Positions 21,533-34,627 of a stretch of DNA of 64,000 bases are shown here, one piece after another; the first letter of the stretch is position 1; each line of letters begins with the position of its first letter. The notes beneath the pieces were generated by a model. It saw only the letters and a program-made list of their open reading frames with translations, made no database searches and was not told where the DNA came from. Origin of the DNA: Datura wrightii (lineage: Eukaryota > Streptophyta > Magnoliopsida > Solanales > Solanaceae); NCBI GenBank assembly GCA_035772735.1, contig JASDFA010000002.1, positions 39,080,501 through 39,144,500 of the forward strand, given 5' to 3'. The position numbers were made by a program, and so were the translations under genes.

Positions 21533-23712
21533 TGATCGATACTCAAACCACTAATGTACTGAGCAAACCCTTGACCTGGCTTACTACTAACTTAGACAAC
21601 AATGTGGAAACTGAAATTGTAATGGGGGTCTACAAGCTCTTTAAAAAATGTAAATTCAATAACTCAAACTAGATAAATAAATATTAATCAGTAACATAAA
21701 AAAATATCAATTCTCTGTTTAGTTTATGAAGCATCTAAATATTGAAGATAGGATGCTAGGACAAGATTCTCTGGCTACCTTAATGAACTGGAAAAGACTA
21801 CTAATAAGCAAGAGATAAACTGAAGCTCTCCGAAAAGTAGGAGGCCTCACCAAAGCTGAATGGAGAAGATCCTACTGATGCATCTGCTATTGATCTTGAT
21901 CACCTGAATTAGCATCATCATAAGATGAAGCGCTAAATAAAATCAATATGTGTGAATGTACGATATATAAAATAAATGAATGAAACAATAGATTTAAACT
22001 AAAATTCTGAGCTGAAAGAGTTAACTGAATCTGATCTGAATTCTAAGAATGATGCAATAAAACACAAGTATAAATATTGTGTAAAATAGTTAGGCAGCTA
22101 AAATTGTATATCAAAATAAGTTATGAAAATACTATACTTTAGTTGTGAGTTTCTCTTAACAGACATACACCATGAAGGAACTCATGATGTTCAACCTCTG
22201 GCGTGGTTGAGAGAGTTGTCCAAAGCCTTGGCAGGGTAGAGGACAAAACTAAATTGTGGATCCATACTAAGCCCTTACCAAGGTCTATCTGAGGAGTTAC
22301 CCGAACCGATGAAATGATCTTAACCTATGCCAACTACCTAGTTCTGGGGTTTTAGGTTATCTAAACAATTTATCCATCTTAATACTAAATAATACTCTCA
22401 AAAACTATGATCATAAAAATTACCTATTTGAGGAAACCGAAACATCTCTGTGGAGCCCATATAACTCAAAATCAAAGTAGATGTATCAACTCTAGTGAGC
22501 CTCTACGCTAAAAAATGAACTTTGATGATGAGCCTCTATGCTAAAAAATGTATCATGATGATGAACTTCTATGCTCAAAAACTGTATTTAAAAAATAAGT
22601 CTTTACATTATTTTTTTGAAAACTATATGCTAAAACTAAAGTTGACTGGCTGAAACTCTTTTATGAAAAACTCTATGAAATCCAATGCTATTGTAAATAT
22701 GAAAACAATACATATGTCTTTTATACAAGGTTTTCCAAATATCACTTTTGATGAAATAGGGATCCATGGAATAGAATGAAAGGATCATAAATCAATAATC
22801 ATAAGAGATAGAGATATAACATAATAAAGGAACAACAACATATAACTCAGATTATAGGGAAAAAATCAAATTTGTAGAATTGGCAAAACCCTAGATCTTA
22901 AATTTTTCTAAAACTAAACTGGAGATATTAGGCATGAGAAAGAATAGAGTTTCTCATGATGAATAGACTTACATACCTCATGCTCCAACCTTCAATCGAG
23001 AATTTGAAAAAATATCTCCGAAAACTTATGAATTGTGATTCCTAGAGTTTCACATCAAGAAATGCATTAGAACCCATAGGTTAGGGTTAAATATCACTAA
23101 TTCAACCTTAGGAATGAAGAAGAAGACTTACATATCCTTAGGAGAATGTTTCACGTCACTTAAGGTTGAGAGAAATGGTCTGGACTTGGAAAAATATCAA
23201 AAAATCGAATAGGGATCCTTTTATTATCATTGAAAATAGAAGTTTATGGCTTGAGAGAAAAATCCTTCAACTGGATCATCAGAATGTTTGGTGGAAAATT
23301 GTTGGAATTTGGTGGCCGGGTTGACGGTTTGTCCTTCAGACGATGGACTATCAACTTGTCCATCATTTTCTGCTCTAAGCCTGGCAAACTCTCTATATTT
23401 ATTTCACAGTTGAAAGGAAGAGTCGTCCCTCTACATGACGGTCCATTTATTGGGCCATGAAAAATACTCTGCATGTTGAAAACTTCTCTGAAGTTTTCCT
23501 ACGGTTGACAGGACGAGCCATCCTTCTGAATGACAAGTCGTCAAGTCCTCTGTGGAAAGTTGGAAAGAGAACAGGGTCAAGTGATACAACCACGGCTTGT
23601 TTGATGTGCCGTCCTTTACTCGACGGTCCATGGAATCAACTGTGAAGTTTTCAAATAAACATGAACATCTCTAATTGCTAATGAATGCCGGTTCAAAATT
23701 TGAGGTGTTACA
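21533..23712 (-). mobile_element. S0: solo LTR inserted in the copia gag
   Basis: About 2.18 kb between the two halves of one copia gag. On the minus strand it begins TGTAACACCTC at 23,712. The + strand left end begins TGATCGATACTC but looks truncated, since neither the usual LTR terminus nor a clear 5-bp duplication is present (flanks GGGCA and ATTTT). Text such as the direct GACGGTCCAT words at 23,320-23,640 lies in the presumed U3. No coding domains. Family: gypsy-type LTR by general character, Tekay-like by guess. Confidence 0.65.
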
Positions 23713-23850
23713 ATTTTGGTATTCAAAAGGGCTTTCTTGGTTATTTGCTTAATTGTAAGACTTTTCTCGTTGAGCATCTCTTGGAGACTTTCAAGCAAGT
23801 CATAAGCAGATCCCATAAAATGATGTTGATGTTGCAAGAGATTTACTTAC
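23713..23850 (-). pseudogene. Ty1/copia remnant: gag N-terminal part
   Basis: LQHQHHFMGSAYDLLESLQEM followed by KKALLNTK matches the copia gag segment that precedes MAKGSLVRDHVLKM. The codon series is interrupted after NTK by the LTR end at 23,712 and resumes at 21,533. No gag sequence is recognisable beyond about 23,850. Confidence 0.75.
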
Positions 23851-25462
23851 CTTGATATATATGGTGTTGTAAAGGAGAAACATTTAGGAGAATTTGGTTT
23901 ATATCTCATTCAAAATGAAGAATAAATGAACCCCAACGTTAACTTTGAAATGTTTTTTCCAACTAAATGTTTAGGTGCATAGGTCACTTTGTCACTTCGC
24001 GCTAAAACTTTATTGCATGAGAATTAATAGTAAAACATGCATACCATTTTATTTTGTAGCCGGATTAATGAGTTATTTAATTTTTTTAAAACTAGACTTG
24101 TATGTATTTCATTTGATAGGTAATTTATCTTCTAACTCTCTATATCTTCGGAGATGTGTTCATTCAAAGTCGAGCTATTAACCTGGCCAATTAGTCTTAC
24201 GTTCACTTCAATTTTCAAATTTTTGGCTTTGCTCCTTTGTGAACTTAGTTGATTAAGGTCAAATACCTTTAAAATTTTCAAGTTTTGATAGTTTGATCGA
24301 TTTAGAGATATTGCAACTATGATCATTGGCTTTTGAACTATCTTGTATTAAGATCTTATTTTAATTTTATGTTGAGAAAGACAGTGGGCAAGACCTACCC
24401 TCGTCACTACTTCATAATAGGATTGGTCAATGATGATGCTGAGTACATATATTTTTCGTGAACACCCTTATATTTTTTTGCACCTTTGTTGTGCGAGGTC
24501 TATCCCTGGTACGAGGGATTGGTAATTTTATCTTCGAGTTGGAGCTCATTTGGAGTATTTGGAGGTAACTGCTTGGTTGTTCCACAACATCTGACTTCTC
24601 TATATTTAATTTATACATGTCTATACCTTTTAGATAGTTTTGTAGTATTTTAGAACTTGTATGGATATTCCAGAAGTTTTGTGCTCATGTCACCAGATTT
24701 TGAGGTTGTCATCCATATCTTCTGCATTCTTTATAATATTGCTTTGTCAGTGATGAGTTTCTATTGAATTTATTTTATTTGTACTTTCTAACTTATATAA
24801 AATTGACTTAGAAAAATGAATAGAATTTGCCTATGGAGAATGATAGATGCCTTCACAGCTTTATGTGATTTTGAATCAAGGGAAAATTTATAACTAAATT
24901 TTAAGGCATGTGAACTTGTGATCTCTCTATAAAATTAGATATTTTATATATATGTATATATATATATTTTAAAAATAGTATAATATTATCTGTTGGCATC
25001 TATGTTACAATAAGGTTAGATAGTGCACCTGATTGGATGTTGAGTTATTTATTTAAACAACTAGAGATCAACTCCCACTTAATTCATCTTTACCTTTTAT
25101 TTTTTAATTAGTCTTTGAAAATGTGCGTTACACGTTTATTTTAAAATATTTAGTACAAAATTTATATCATAATATAATAAATTTTAAATGATGCAGATAT
25201 ATTTTAGAAATTTCTTTGATATATAAATAGAAATCATCAAAACACATAAAAGAGTACTTGTTAATAATTTGAAGTGAGAAATAATGCTACTTTAGTGGCT
25301 TAGCTTTAATTTAAGGACAAATATATGCTTGAACATATATAAATAATAGGCATATAATAATAAAAATTATTAATAATTATACATAAAAAATGAAAATCGA
25401 ATCAATATATACTTTAAATCTTGTCTTGATCAACCCAATGCTTGAATCATAAGTTATGTGAA
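23851..25462. other. Unassigned AT-rich DNA, possible LTR remnant
   Basis: No ORF of interest. The part at 24,360-24,720 resembles the R/U5 end of a gypsy LTR on the + strand, with a CTATCCCTGGTACGAGGGATT-like stretch followed by T-rich sequence. This is a weak impression. A (TA)n run lies at about 24,947-24,970. From there to 25,462 the DNA is AT-rich and I see nothing else. Confidence 0.35.
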
Positions 25463-28400
25463 TGTCACAACCCCAATTGGGTAGGTCGTGCGGGAACCTA
25501 CATCGACTCTACTCGATAGGAGAATTTTTTTCGGAACATTATATAAAATATCCAAAATTCTCATTAATTTACATGAATCAAAAATATTTCAAAATACCAA
25601 CAGCAATTTCCCCAACCCTTGACTCTCCCAAGATCTAGTCTAGACAGGTACAAGAGCTCTAAACAGAATACCGACAAGATAAAATGACACATCTTCGTCT
25701 ACAAAAAAAACGTGAAAGATAATGCTGAGGACTCCATGTCAAGCAAAAAAAAACTTCAACCTGCCACAACCTACACCAAAAAGGCATAGCAAGGTAGTAT
25801 CAGTATACTACACGCACCGGTAGGCATCATCGACCGACTAAGATTGATTCACATAAAATCATAATAATCAACATACAATCGACATTAATGAATTCAACAA
25901 CTATTCCTCTTATGCAATAATTCACTAAGTTTATTAGCTACGTTATCATTTCTTACGTCTCATCAAGGTTCATGAAATTGCCCTACCCCTCTAGCCGTTC
26001 ATTAATCTGTCAATTTGCCTCTCTCTTATCCCATTACAATGAGTGTTTCGACCACTATAGTGGTCCCACGACTGTGGTAGTTTTCCTGTTGTAACGGTAC
26101 CCAAGACAGTCAGTAGCCCGATGCCCTTAATCCAGTTCTCTCTATTTCCATCATGTAACTTTATAGCACGTCTACCTATTTTATCATCTCACTATCATTG
26201 ACCAAGTCCGTTTCTATTATTTATTAACTCATTTAATTACTTACAGGATTTCCTAACCCTCCTTAATTCAGTATGTTAAATAATAAAGTTAAACCCGTTG
26301 TCTCCCCATAATTCACTACCTTTTGTTAAACCCGTCACACTACCTGATCTTGGGCATATTTATATGACCAAACTCCATATTTTCAACCGTATGGTAGCCT
26401 AGCTGAGGATAATATTGATGTATTCGTGCATGTTTTTGGTTAATTATGTTTTAGTACTAATGAATGCGGTGTGACTATTTGCAGGTGAAGAATACAATAA
26501 ATTCAATGTGATGTGGTGGATGATACTTAGACTTGACATATGGAACTTTCGGAGAGCTTAAAAAAACGGATTTGGGAATTCACTTCCATGTCATGCTAAG
26601 GATTGATCGCATTGAACAATGTGCCACTGTGCTTGGGTAGAAGACGAAATTGATAAAATTTGGAAGACACAAAATAGTGAGGGTTCGCGACATGTCCGTG
26701 TCATGGAGAAGACTTGACGCGTTCAGCTCCGTGACATGGATCTTAATATTTATTGAACCCCAAAAGTCCAGTGAGGGTCCGCGACAGGCCCGTGTGACAA
26801 AGGTCATTCATCACATTCAGCTCCGTGACACAGAGTGGTGGTGTCCAGGATTCCCCAACTTCCAGTGCACCTTCGCGATAGCTCCGTGTCACGAAGCCAT
26901 TTCATCGCGATGAGCTCCGTGCCACAGAGCTAGTTTGTCACTGTGTAATTTTTCACTTGTATAAATAGAAAACTTGGATTTTTATTTTTCATTATCTGAC
27001 AAATTGGCAAGAACGTGGGAAACAACAGTTGAGTTGAATAAAATTTTAGGGTTCTTTCTCTTCTCTTTTCTTCTAAATTTCAATTATTCTCATGATAAAA
27101 ACTTGTTTGGAGATGTTTAATCAACAAATGAGTGGCTAAATTACCTCATTCTGAGGTTATGGTTAATTGCATGATTGTATACTTACATATTATTTTCAGC
27201 TGAATTTTCTTCTCTCATGAATGGTTGTTCTTCTATTCTTGATTTTTGGTGTGTTTTAATGTTTGGTCAGCATTAAGCTAAATTTATAATCCTAATTTGA
27301 CTATTAAAGGAGAATTATTAGGGTAGAACGAGGAATAGGGGAATATGTTCTTATCTTTGCCGTAAATCGAAGGTAAGATTTGCGTGCAGGATAGAAATAT
27401 ACCTGTAACGCTATATTCGGTTAACAAAGGGAATAAATTTTTACTGGACCTAGGATGAGTTATTGCATAACAAAAATGTGTAGTGCAAGATTCATAATTG
27501 GGCAATTGGATAGAGGTTGGAAAGACCATAATCAGACTCTACCTTTCCCAACCATCAACCTAAAAGAGAAGGTAGCTGAAGAATAATACAAGTTATACAT
27601 GATTGCATATCATGCCTTAACCTTAGATTGTTCTTGTTATTGTTTCAATTAACGTTTTTAGCTTCATTTAGTATTACTTTCTACATTATTAGTTATCGAA
27701 ATCTTAATTCATTGTGTTACTTACACACTTGCGTAGAACACTTGTGAACACTAAAATAGGAAAAAATCACTAAGCTATAGTTCCTGTGGGTTCGATATCC
27801 GGCTTGAAAGAGCCACTATATTACTTGTATGACCAAGTGCACTTGTGTGCGTTTGGCTGGCAACACTACTTTCTATAACCCACAACCACTTTAATCAAAC
27901 ATTCAATCACAAATACAAGTTAAATAACTCAAGGACACACAAGGAAAGCATCAAACCATACCGATGGAGTCAAATCCTCCACGATCAAATACATATACAT
28001 ACCTGTTTCTCCACATCACAATTATGTCATATAGTACCATGCCTGTACTGTAACTTCATGTCATGTATTGTGTTCCAACCATGTCTCGCACCTCAACCTG
28101 AATCATGTCGGAACATCTTGTATCACACTTGTATATCTGTAACTCCTCATAACTGCAGTCGTATGTATGTCATATCATACCTGCACAATCTTTGATCTCG
28201 CAATCATACCATTGGTGATATGTCAGGAACACGCCTCTGTTACATGGTTGTACGCACATGCCAAAGGGTCTTTTTCTTGCCCTTCCAGTCATGACCTGTA
28301 GGGGACTCTAGAAATTCATTTTTGTACACCCAGCCGTATGAAACCTTTATCATACCTGTCTGTGCACTCATATTCGTACACCCAACTGTATGGTCTTTTA

Positions 28401-29987
28401 GTCATACCTGTTTGTGTACTCCCTCATACCGCTAGCCCGGATGCTCACCTCGGTCACGAGCCACTAATATCTACAACCCTCATTCAGAGTCTGATCGTAT
28501 TAATCTGCTCATCTATGTTCTCTCCCTTCGTCCCTAGGCCTCGCATTCAAAAACACATCAACGGCTTACCTTCCCACTTTACATATTATTCTATTTACGT
28601 ATTCGATCCACAAAAACTCACCCCCTAATTTTGGGACCACACATCATAGCACAACAATCAATAAATTACACATACGAGAAAAGTCATATATTAACAATTA
28701 TGATAAAATTCCTAGTTCTGGGTCTAATTCTTACCCAGGTAATTATAACATCAATCATATCCATAATATCACATGGAATTACAACCGGGCCCGCTCGTGA
28801 TATTGGGCTCCACTGCAGCGGCATTACTGCCTCCACAGTGGTCTTGCTGCAACAGTTCCAAACCTATTGCAGCGATACTGTTCGGCAGTACTTCGATCAG
28901 TTCTCCATCCAGTTTTCCCATGGATCATTTATTTGAAATCTCGTGACTCATCTCTATATCATCCACTATATTAGAGGCAACATCGTATCAAATTTGTTTC
29001 AACAATAAAATTTTAATAGCACAAGCATCACCATACTGATATCCATGGAACAAACTAACACATTATCATTACACATACATATAGGTCATTACTTAAATTA
29101 ACTCTTCTAATTCGATGTCTTAAATTGCGTCTCGAAGTAATCATAGTCCACCATTAAATGATCAGTTCTCGCATTATATAAATAGGGTTTTATGATTAAC
29201 CATTCAAAATTTCAATTCGGAAAGGACTATAAATTCTATATATATATATATACATCAACAACAATTCCCGAATATCAATACATATACAATCAAATCACTC
29301 TCACATACACCCCTATGCATAGACTATTTTTATTGTAATCATAATCTATGGGTTTCCACCTTATGGGGATATCACCATCGCTTTCCTATTTTTTTCATCC
29401 TCAGACTCTCACCAATTTTAAATATTCAATAACAATTTATTCTACTTTCGATCCTTCTCATCAAAAGAATATCGACTATACATACGTGTATGTTTAGCTA
29501 TCAAAGTGTACCACAAAAGTGAGCAAGCCATAGCCTACCTGGATGCCATGCTATCATCAAGACATTCCTAATTGCTTGTTTGCACTGGTTCCTGAGATTT
29601 GGCAGAAATTCCTAGCTATGGAGAATGAATCCCTACCTCCTTGCTCCTCTTCTTGTTCCAAAAGTCTATTTCCTATTTTTCGGCGTTTTTATTAATCCTT
29701 TTTGAGAGAATAGGTTTTTAAAACCCTAATTGGAACAGTATTGTGGAGTTCTGGTCTGTGCCACTGGCTGTAGCGAGATCAATTACCGTTGCAGCGGTTC
29801 CACTATGGTGGAGGGAAGCTCGCTGCAGCAGACACATGCCTAGGCCCACCCGATCATGACTCAACCTATTCAAACTTGTTCGTCTCAGGCTCTTTATTTT
29901 TTGAAACTTCGTTTCAACTTTCAAAATTTTTAAATTCGCGCGCTCTTAGATGGTCAGAGTGCTATAATGGTCGAGCGGGTCATTACA
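25463..29987 (-). mobile_element. G3: solo LTR split by A0
   Basis: Starts TGTCACAACCCC at 25,463 and ends GGGTCATTACA at 29,987, flanked by GTGAA (25,458-25,462) and ATGAA (29,988-29,992), a 5-bp duplication with one change. Without A0 it is about 3.0 kb. In element orientation (minus) it begins TGTAATGACCC, like Tekay-type LTRs. Repeated CTGCAGCGG-type words lie at 28,800-28,930 and 29,745-29,840, the latter in the presumed U3. No internal coding region. Confidence 0.78.
26345..27865 (+). mobile_element. A0: solo Athila-type LTR inside G3
   Basis: Starts TGATCTTGGGCATATTTATA, as do the LTRs of A1 and A2, and ends GGCTGGCAACA. Flanked by CTACC (26,340-26,344) and CTACT (27,866-27,870), a duplication with one change. 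1,521 bp, TATA box at 26,960-26,967 (TATAAATA). It is more diverged than A1/A2. The GTGTCATGGAG / CTCCGTGACATG inverted repeat near 26,697-26,740 is degraded. Confidence 0.85.
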
Positions 29988-29992
29988 ATGAA

Positions 29993-30051
29993 TCTTCCTT
30001 CACCTCAAATACATTAACATTAAATAGATATAATAAACTATACATTCTAGG
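29993..30051. other. Short AT-rich spacer
   Basis: Sequence between the G3 duplication and the TGTTGACACCC terminus. Nothing recognisable. Confidence 0.5.
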
Positions 30052-30095
30052 TGTTGACACCCAATGTTAACCTCCTTTTGCCCCATCTAAGCTGC

Positions 30096-30130
<35 letters not shown>

Positions 30131-30147
30131 TATACATACATATATAT
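30096..30147. repeat. (TA)n(CA)n microsatellite
   Basis: Alternating TA then CA dinucleotides and a short TA coda. Confidence 0.93.
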
Positions 30148-31315
30148 TTTTAATTGACGATATTAGTTGTTGATAACTAGTTCTTTTTATATAATTATAT
30201 ACCGTTTATGCATTTTTGAAATTACATTTATAATTTTAAAATATTTTATTGCATTGAGTTCAAGTTATTAATTTTCCAATATTATATGTTATTAAATTAT
30301 ATATAATATATTGCATAATAATATATATAATACATACTTTCAATTAAACAAGTTTTTATTTAAAAATAATTTTTATAAATTATTTATAATTAATTTATTA
30401 ATAATAATATTTATATATTTTTATCGTGAATTAAGCTATTATGTTATTTATTTGTTAATTATATAGCGGCTAATTCAATTCTCTTCAATTTATTTAAATC
30501 TAGTCATTTCTTATCCAATTTATGTCAATTCTAGCTAATTTTAATCAATTTTGGCCACTCTTTAAATGCAATTCAACTTTAATTCAAACTAACTCATTTA
30601 TTCGACCCAGACCTGCATAAGTGATCCAACCCAGTTCCCAAATTAAATCCCAGTTGTCCATCCGAATTAATCCAACAATGTAGATTAATTACACATTTTA
30701 TTTCCTTTTTCAATATACCAATACCCAAAACAATACTTTCACTCTCTCACTTAACTAGTAGCCGTAGATCTTTCATCTCCCTCTCTGCTATCTTCTCCGG
30801 CATAATAATGCCGCTCCCTCTCTTCTTCTCCATCACTCTCTACTCTGATCGTCCCCCATTGGAGTAGGCCAACCTAACAGACCCCCATCTCCACTCTCCT
30901 CGACCACCAACAGTCATCGGTGAGCCACCGTAGCTGCGGTACAACTCCGATCAGCGAGCTACCGACAAATCTTGCATCATCGTCTTCCTATTCTACGCTC
31001 CTCTCCACTAACCAGAACAAATCACCGCACACTTTTATGATCGGTCTCACACTAGACAGTCGCTTTCTCTCATTCGTTCTTTTTCCTCTAACCAGCAACT
31101 TTAGCTCCGGCGAAGCCAAGCTCCCGTAGCTGTTGCTTCATCTTCTCTGGCAAAGACAGACAAGAAAGAGGACTAGATCTAGAAATTAATCTGTTCTGTT
31201 GGTAATCTGCTCGCCTGTGAACATATGATAATTATTTCTTGCTTATTTACATTATCGTACATGAAATTCTTTAGCTCTATTGAGTGTTTAGTTAGATTTC
31301 ATTTGATTATGTATT

Positions 31316-31339
31316 TTTGTATGTATGTATGTATATGTA

Positions 31340-31370
<31 letters not shown>

Positions 31371-31371
31371 C
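31316..31371. repeat. (GTAT)n(GT)n(AT)n microsatellite
   Basis: Compound repeat of GTAT, GT and AT units. Confidence 0.93.
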
Positions 31372-32126
31372 AATGTTATTGTTGTTTTCTTTGCCATCTG
31401 TTTAACATTCCAATACTATTTGTCTGATGCATATACTTGGTCTTATCGAGTATGAGCCCTTATCTCTTGAAACTGAATTCATGACAACCTTCATTTGTTA
31501 ATTAAGGTAAATATATAATACTAGTTCTCTAATTGTTGATAATCTGTTAAAGATAAATATGGTAGCTTGAGACCCTTTCACGATTTAAGACAACTTTAAA
31601 ATTTAGCATATTTTTGGTAAATGCTTGACTGATTCTAGGCTTCACCTCTCATTTGTTTCCTTTAATGGGTTATTACAACTTTAGTATTAATTTATTTTGG
31701 GTAAATTGTAGCTTTTTTTGCACTAATTGACTTTTCTGAACATCCTCCTCCCATTTTTAACTTGAACATATGATAATTGTTATTAGTTTTACACTCGATT
31801 GGCTCTGTTTAAGTAAAACGTGTATGATTGATTTCGTTCTTTAACTGACTCATCAATGTGTTTATGGTAATTGATTTCATGCATATTAATTAAGGAAAAG
31901 ATTTCCTACGATTAGTTATTTCATGCCTGTTCTTTTTTTTTTTTAACATTAGGTGTGTATTTATTTATGATAAGTTATTATTATTTTTGGTTCAATTTAT
32001 GCCCGTTTAAGGTAAATTTATAATATCTAGACTTAATTGATTTAATTATGTTGCTTAAAGAAAGAATTTTCCCTTTAATTGATATTTAAATATTTTCTCC
32101 TCCTTTAAACTCTCTTACTTATTAAC

Positions 32127-32133
32127 TATAAAT
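32127..32133 (+). promoter_or_regulatory. Candidate TATA box of the Tat-like LTR
   Basis: TATAAAT about 60 bp upstream of AATAAA, about 2.08 kb into the LTR. Confidence 0.4.
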
Positions 32134-32329
32134 GTGGGTCTTCTCCTCTCTTTTCAAATCACTCGAACATTATTTATCTTCTAGCAAAGAACAATAAACA
32201 GAGCTCTGTCTCTAATACTACAAAATGAACTTATAAACTAAGTCAGGTTGATTCTTGGTTTTTTTCTACTTTTTGTTGTCGTTAGCTAACTGGTCAGTTC
32301 CTCAACTATGCAATTTCTATTTTTGTGTG

Positions 32330-34622
32330 TGTCACGGCCTGAGTCTACACATTGGACGTGACACAATACTTAGGGACAAAAGTAACCCCAAGCTAACCCA
32401 TGGCATAACATACTACTGAAATACTAAAAATAAGCTGTAAGCGGAAGTTTTAAAATCATTATTGAGATGACTGTTTTAAACAACAACATCAGATAATATA
32501 CTAAACTGCTAACTTTGTCTGAAAGCCAACTAAGAAACTGGTGAGGTTCTGGGATAAGTCCCCAGCTAACTCTAAGGTCTGAAACTAGTAACAAAATACA
32601 ATAGCTAGAAAAGAAATATCCGGCCCTTGGCAAATGAGGACTCACCACAGAGGTCTGTTGAACGTCACTGGAGAGGGACTACTGATGGTGCTAAGTTTGA
32701 GAAACTGCACCTGTATCATAAGATTATACAACATAATAGGTATGCATAAGTACTTTGAATGTACTGAGTAAGTGAGTTATGAAGTAAATATAAAGATACT
32801 GAAAATTTGCAAACTGAACTGAAAAAACATGCAATGGCCATACTGGAATCATAAAAGATTGAAAGCATCTGAAAAGCTGATAATGCTGTAAGTACTAATA
32901 ATTATCTGAAGGTCATATGCAGATCTAGAAGACTGAAAGACTGGACTGAACTGAAGACTGTGAATGTGCTGGACTGAGCTGTACTGTACTATACTGTGAG
33001 AACTATAACCGACATGTAACCACGTGAGCTTGACGTAGAGTCCCATGTATACCCCTTATCGGAAAAGGCCTACTATACCTTGCCAAGGTATAGTAGCTGA
33101 ACTGGGTGATCCCTATTTGATGCCCATTCGAGCTATCAACATACGGTGGCAACGTAGTTCTTGGAACCTGGGTGCACTGAACCCCGACGTGCTTAGTGCT
33201 AGGTTTTACTCCCACTGGAAATCCTAATTTTGACTAAGTAGGCTGATAGCTCGAAATTGTTGTCCTAAGACTTAAGTCAGGAATACGTATCTAGAAGTAT
33301 CCTGAGAGTCTGAAGGACCTTATAATTGAAAGCTAAGTGTTTTAAGACTGGCCAGAGCTTCTTTATCTCAAAGTGGCATAACTGTCTAAAGAACAACCTG
33401 ATGACTAATGACTGAGACTACAGAGTTTTATTGAACTCCTCAAGAGACTTACTGTAGTCAAACTGATCAGATGACATTTTTGTAAGTGACCAAGAGAGTT
33501 AAGTATTGATTGAGACTGAACAAGCAATAAGCTAACTATTGTTCACATTACTGTACTATCATGGTGATTAAAAGAACTATCAGAATCAAGTAATTTTCGT
33601 ATCTAGACAATTATGCAAGACTTTTTCAATTACATTTCAAGGTTAGGGCTAACCACATATTTCATAGACAAGATATCAACATGAATCATAACTAGTAATA
33701 ACCTTCAAGATTTCACAAGAATCATGGCAAGAAGGAAGATTCATAATCTAACTGAAGAACAATCCTAACCTTGATCTTTAGAGAACTAGAATTGATAAGG
33801 TTTCTATAAGAGTTTTGGGGCACAAGGGAAGAGTAATTCCCTTATTGAAATCCCACATACCTGGAGAAGGATCCCTGAGAAAGTCCTTGAGAATCCGAGA
33901 AGAAAGATTGGCTGCCCTAGCTTGTTCTGAGAAGCTTTCCTGGAACTTCAACATACTGAATTCGAGGATTGAGAGAGAAATGAGAGGGATAAGTCAATCA
34001 ACCCCTTTAATTCTCCTCAAAATATAGTCGAAATGATGTAGTTTAGGGATTAAAATGGTGAGAAGTTACAAAAATGCCCCTGAAATTCAGACTATTAAAA
34101 TTCCACTACCAGTCACCATGAGTGACTAATGAGTCATTAGGTCACTAGATGACTCGTTCTCTTCCCCCATTGCCACTAGAAACTTTTCCCCCTTTTCAGA
34201 GCTTATTTAACTACTATACCTAATGATTCATCATGAATCCTAACAGATCGTTTTACCACACATTACAAAACTCTGAAACTCATGTTTTCAACCATCCATC
34301 TCACCCCACGGTACACCTAATGACTCCTTAGATGTCACAACGACTCATCACCTCTCGTCGTCATCAATTGGAATTTCCACCGCTTCCAAATGACGATTCA
34401 CTTGACGAGTTGTGAAGTGGCACCACGACTCGTTCCCCAACTGGTTAAGTCCCCAGAAAATCCCAATATTCACCAATAAAGGCAAACACGACGAGTCATT
34501 TAATGACCAATCGAGTCTCACAAAGAGTCACTCTACAACTCGTTCTGTGACCTAGTGTAGGTTTTCCTCTTTTCATCATTTCAATTTCTTGATTTGATAT
34601 TAAGGACTTTTAGGGTGTTACA
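32330..34622 (-). mobile_element. S1: solo LTR with perfect TSD
   Basis: Starts TGTCACGGCCTGAG at 32,330 and ends GGTGTTACA at 34,622, with GTGTG on both sides (32,325-32,329 and 34,623-34,627). 2,293 bp. Read on the minus strand its start and its GACTCGT-type words (34,110-34,560) resemble the 5' LTR of G2, so it is probably a Tekay-type LTR. No coding region. Confidence 0.88.
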
Positions 34623-34627
34623 GTGTG

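Larger units (their letters stand above)
30052..32329 (+). repeat. Probable Tat-lineage LTR (left part), interrupted by S1
   Basis: Starts TGTTGACACCCAATG, a typical opening of Ogre/Tat-type LTRs in Solanaceae. It is followed by AT-rich DNA, then a stretch rich in short CAATT words, then a C/T-rich segment (30,720-31,140) with chance ORFs. A TATA box at 32,127-32,133 and AATAAA at 32,193-32,198 fit an LTR promoter and poly(A) signal. The right end is not defined, and sequence resumes after S1 at 34,628. A host gene 5' region cannot be excluded, though no coding exon is visible. Confidence 0.45.

Noticed and set aside
24132..24618. Short minus-strand frames between the copia remnant and G3
   Set aside because: No recognisable similarity and AT-rich composition. 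Frames of this size are expected by chance.
28338..28936. Two consecutive frames of about 100 codons in G3
   Set aside because: They lie within a solo LTR, show no domain, and are not matched in the related LTR S2.
30900..31140. Possible host exon in the C/T-rich segment
   Set aside because: No splice sites, no similarity recognised, and simple composition. Better explained as LTR or leader DNA.
31225..31455. Hydrophobic 76-codon frame with a Cys/Val/Ile run
   Set aside because: Produced by the (GTAT)n(GT)n microsatellite. Not a membrane protein.
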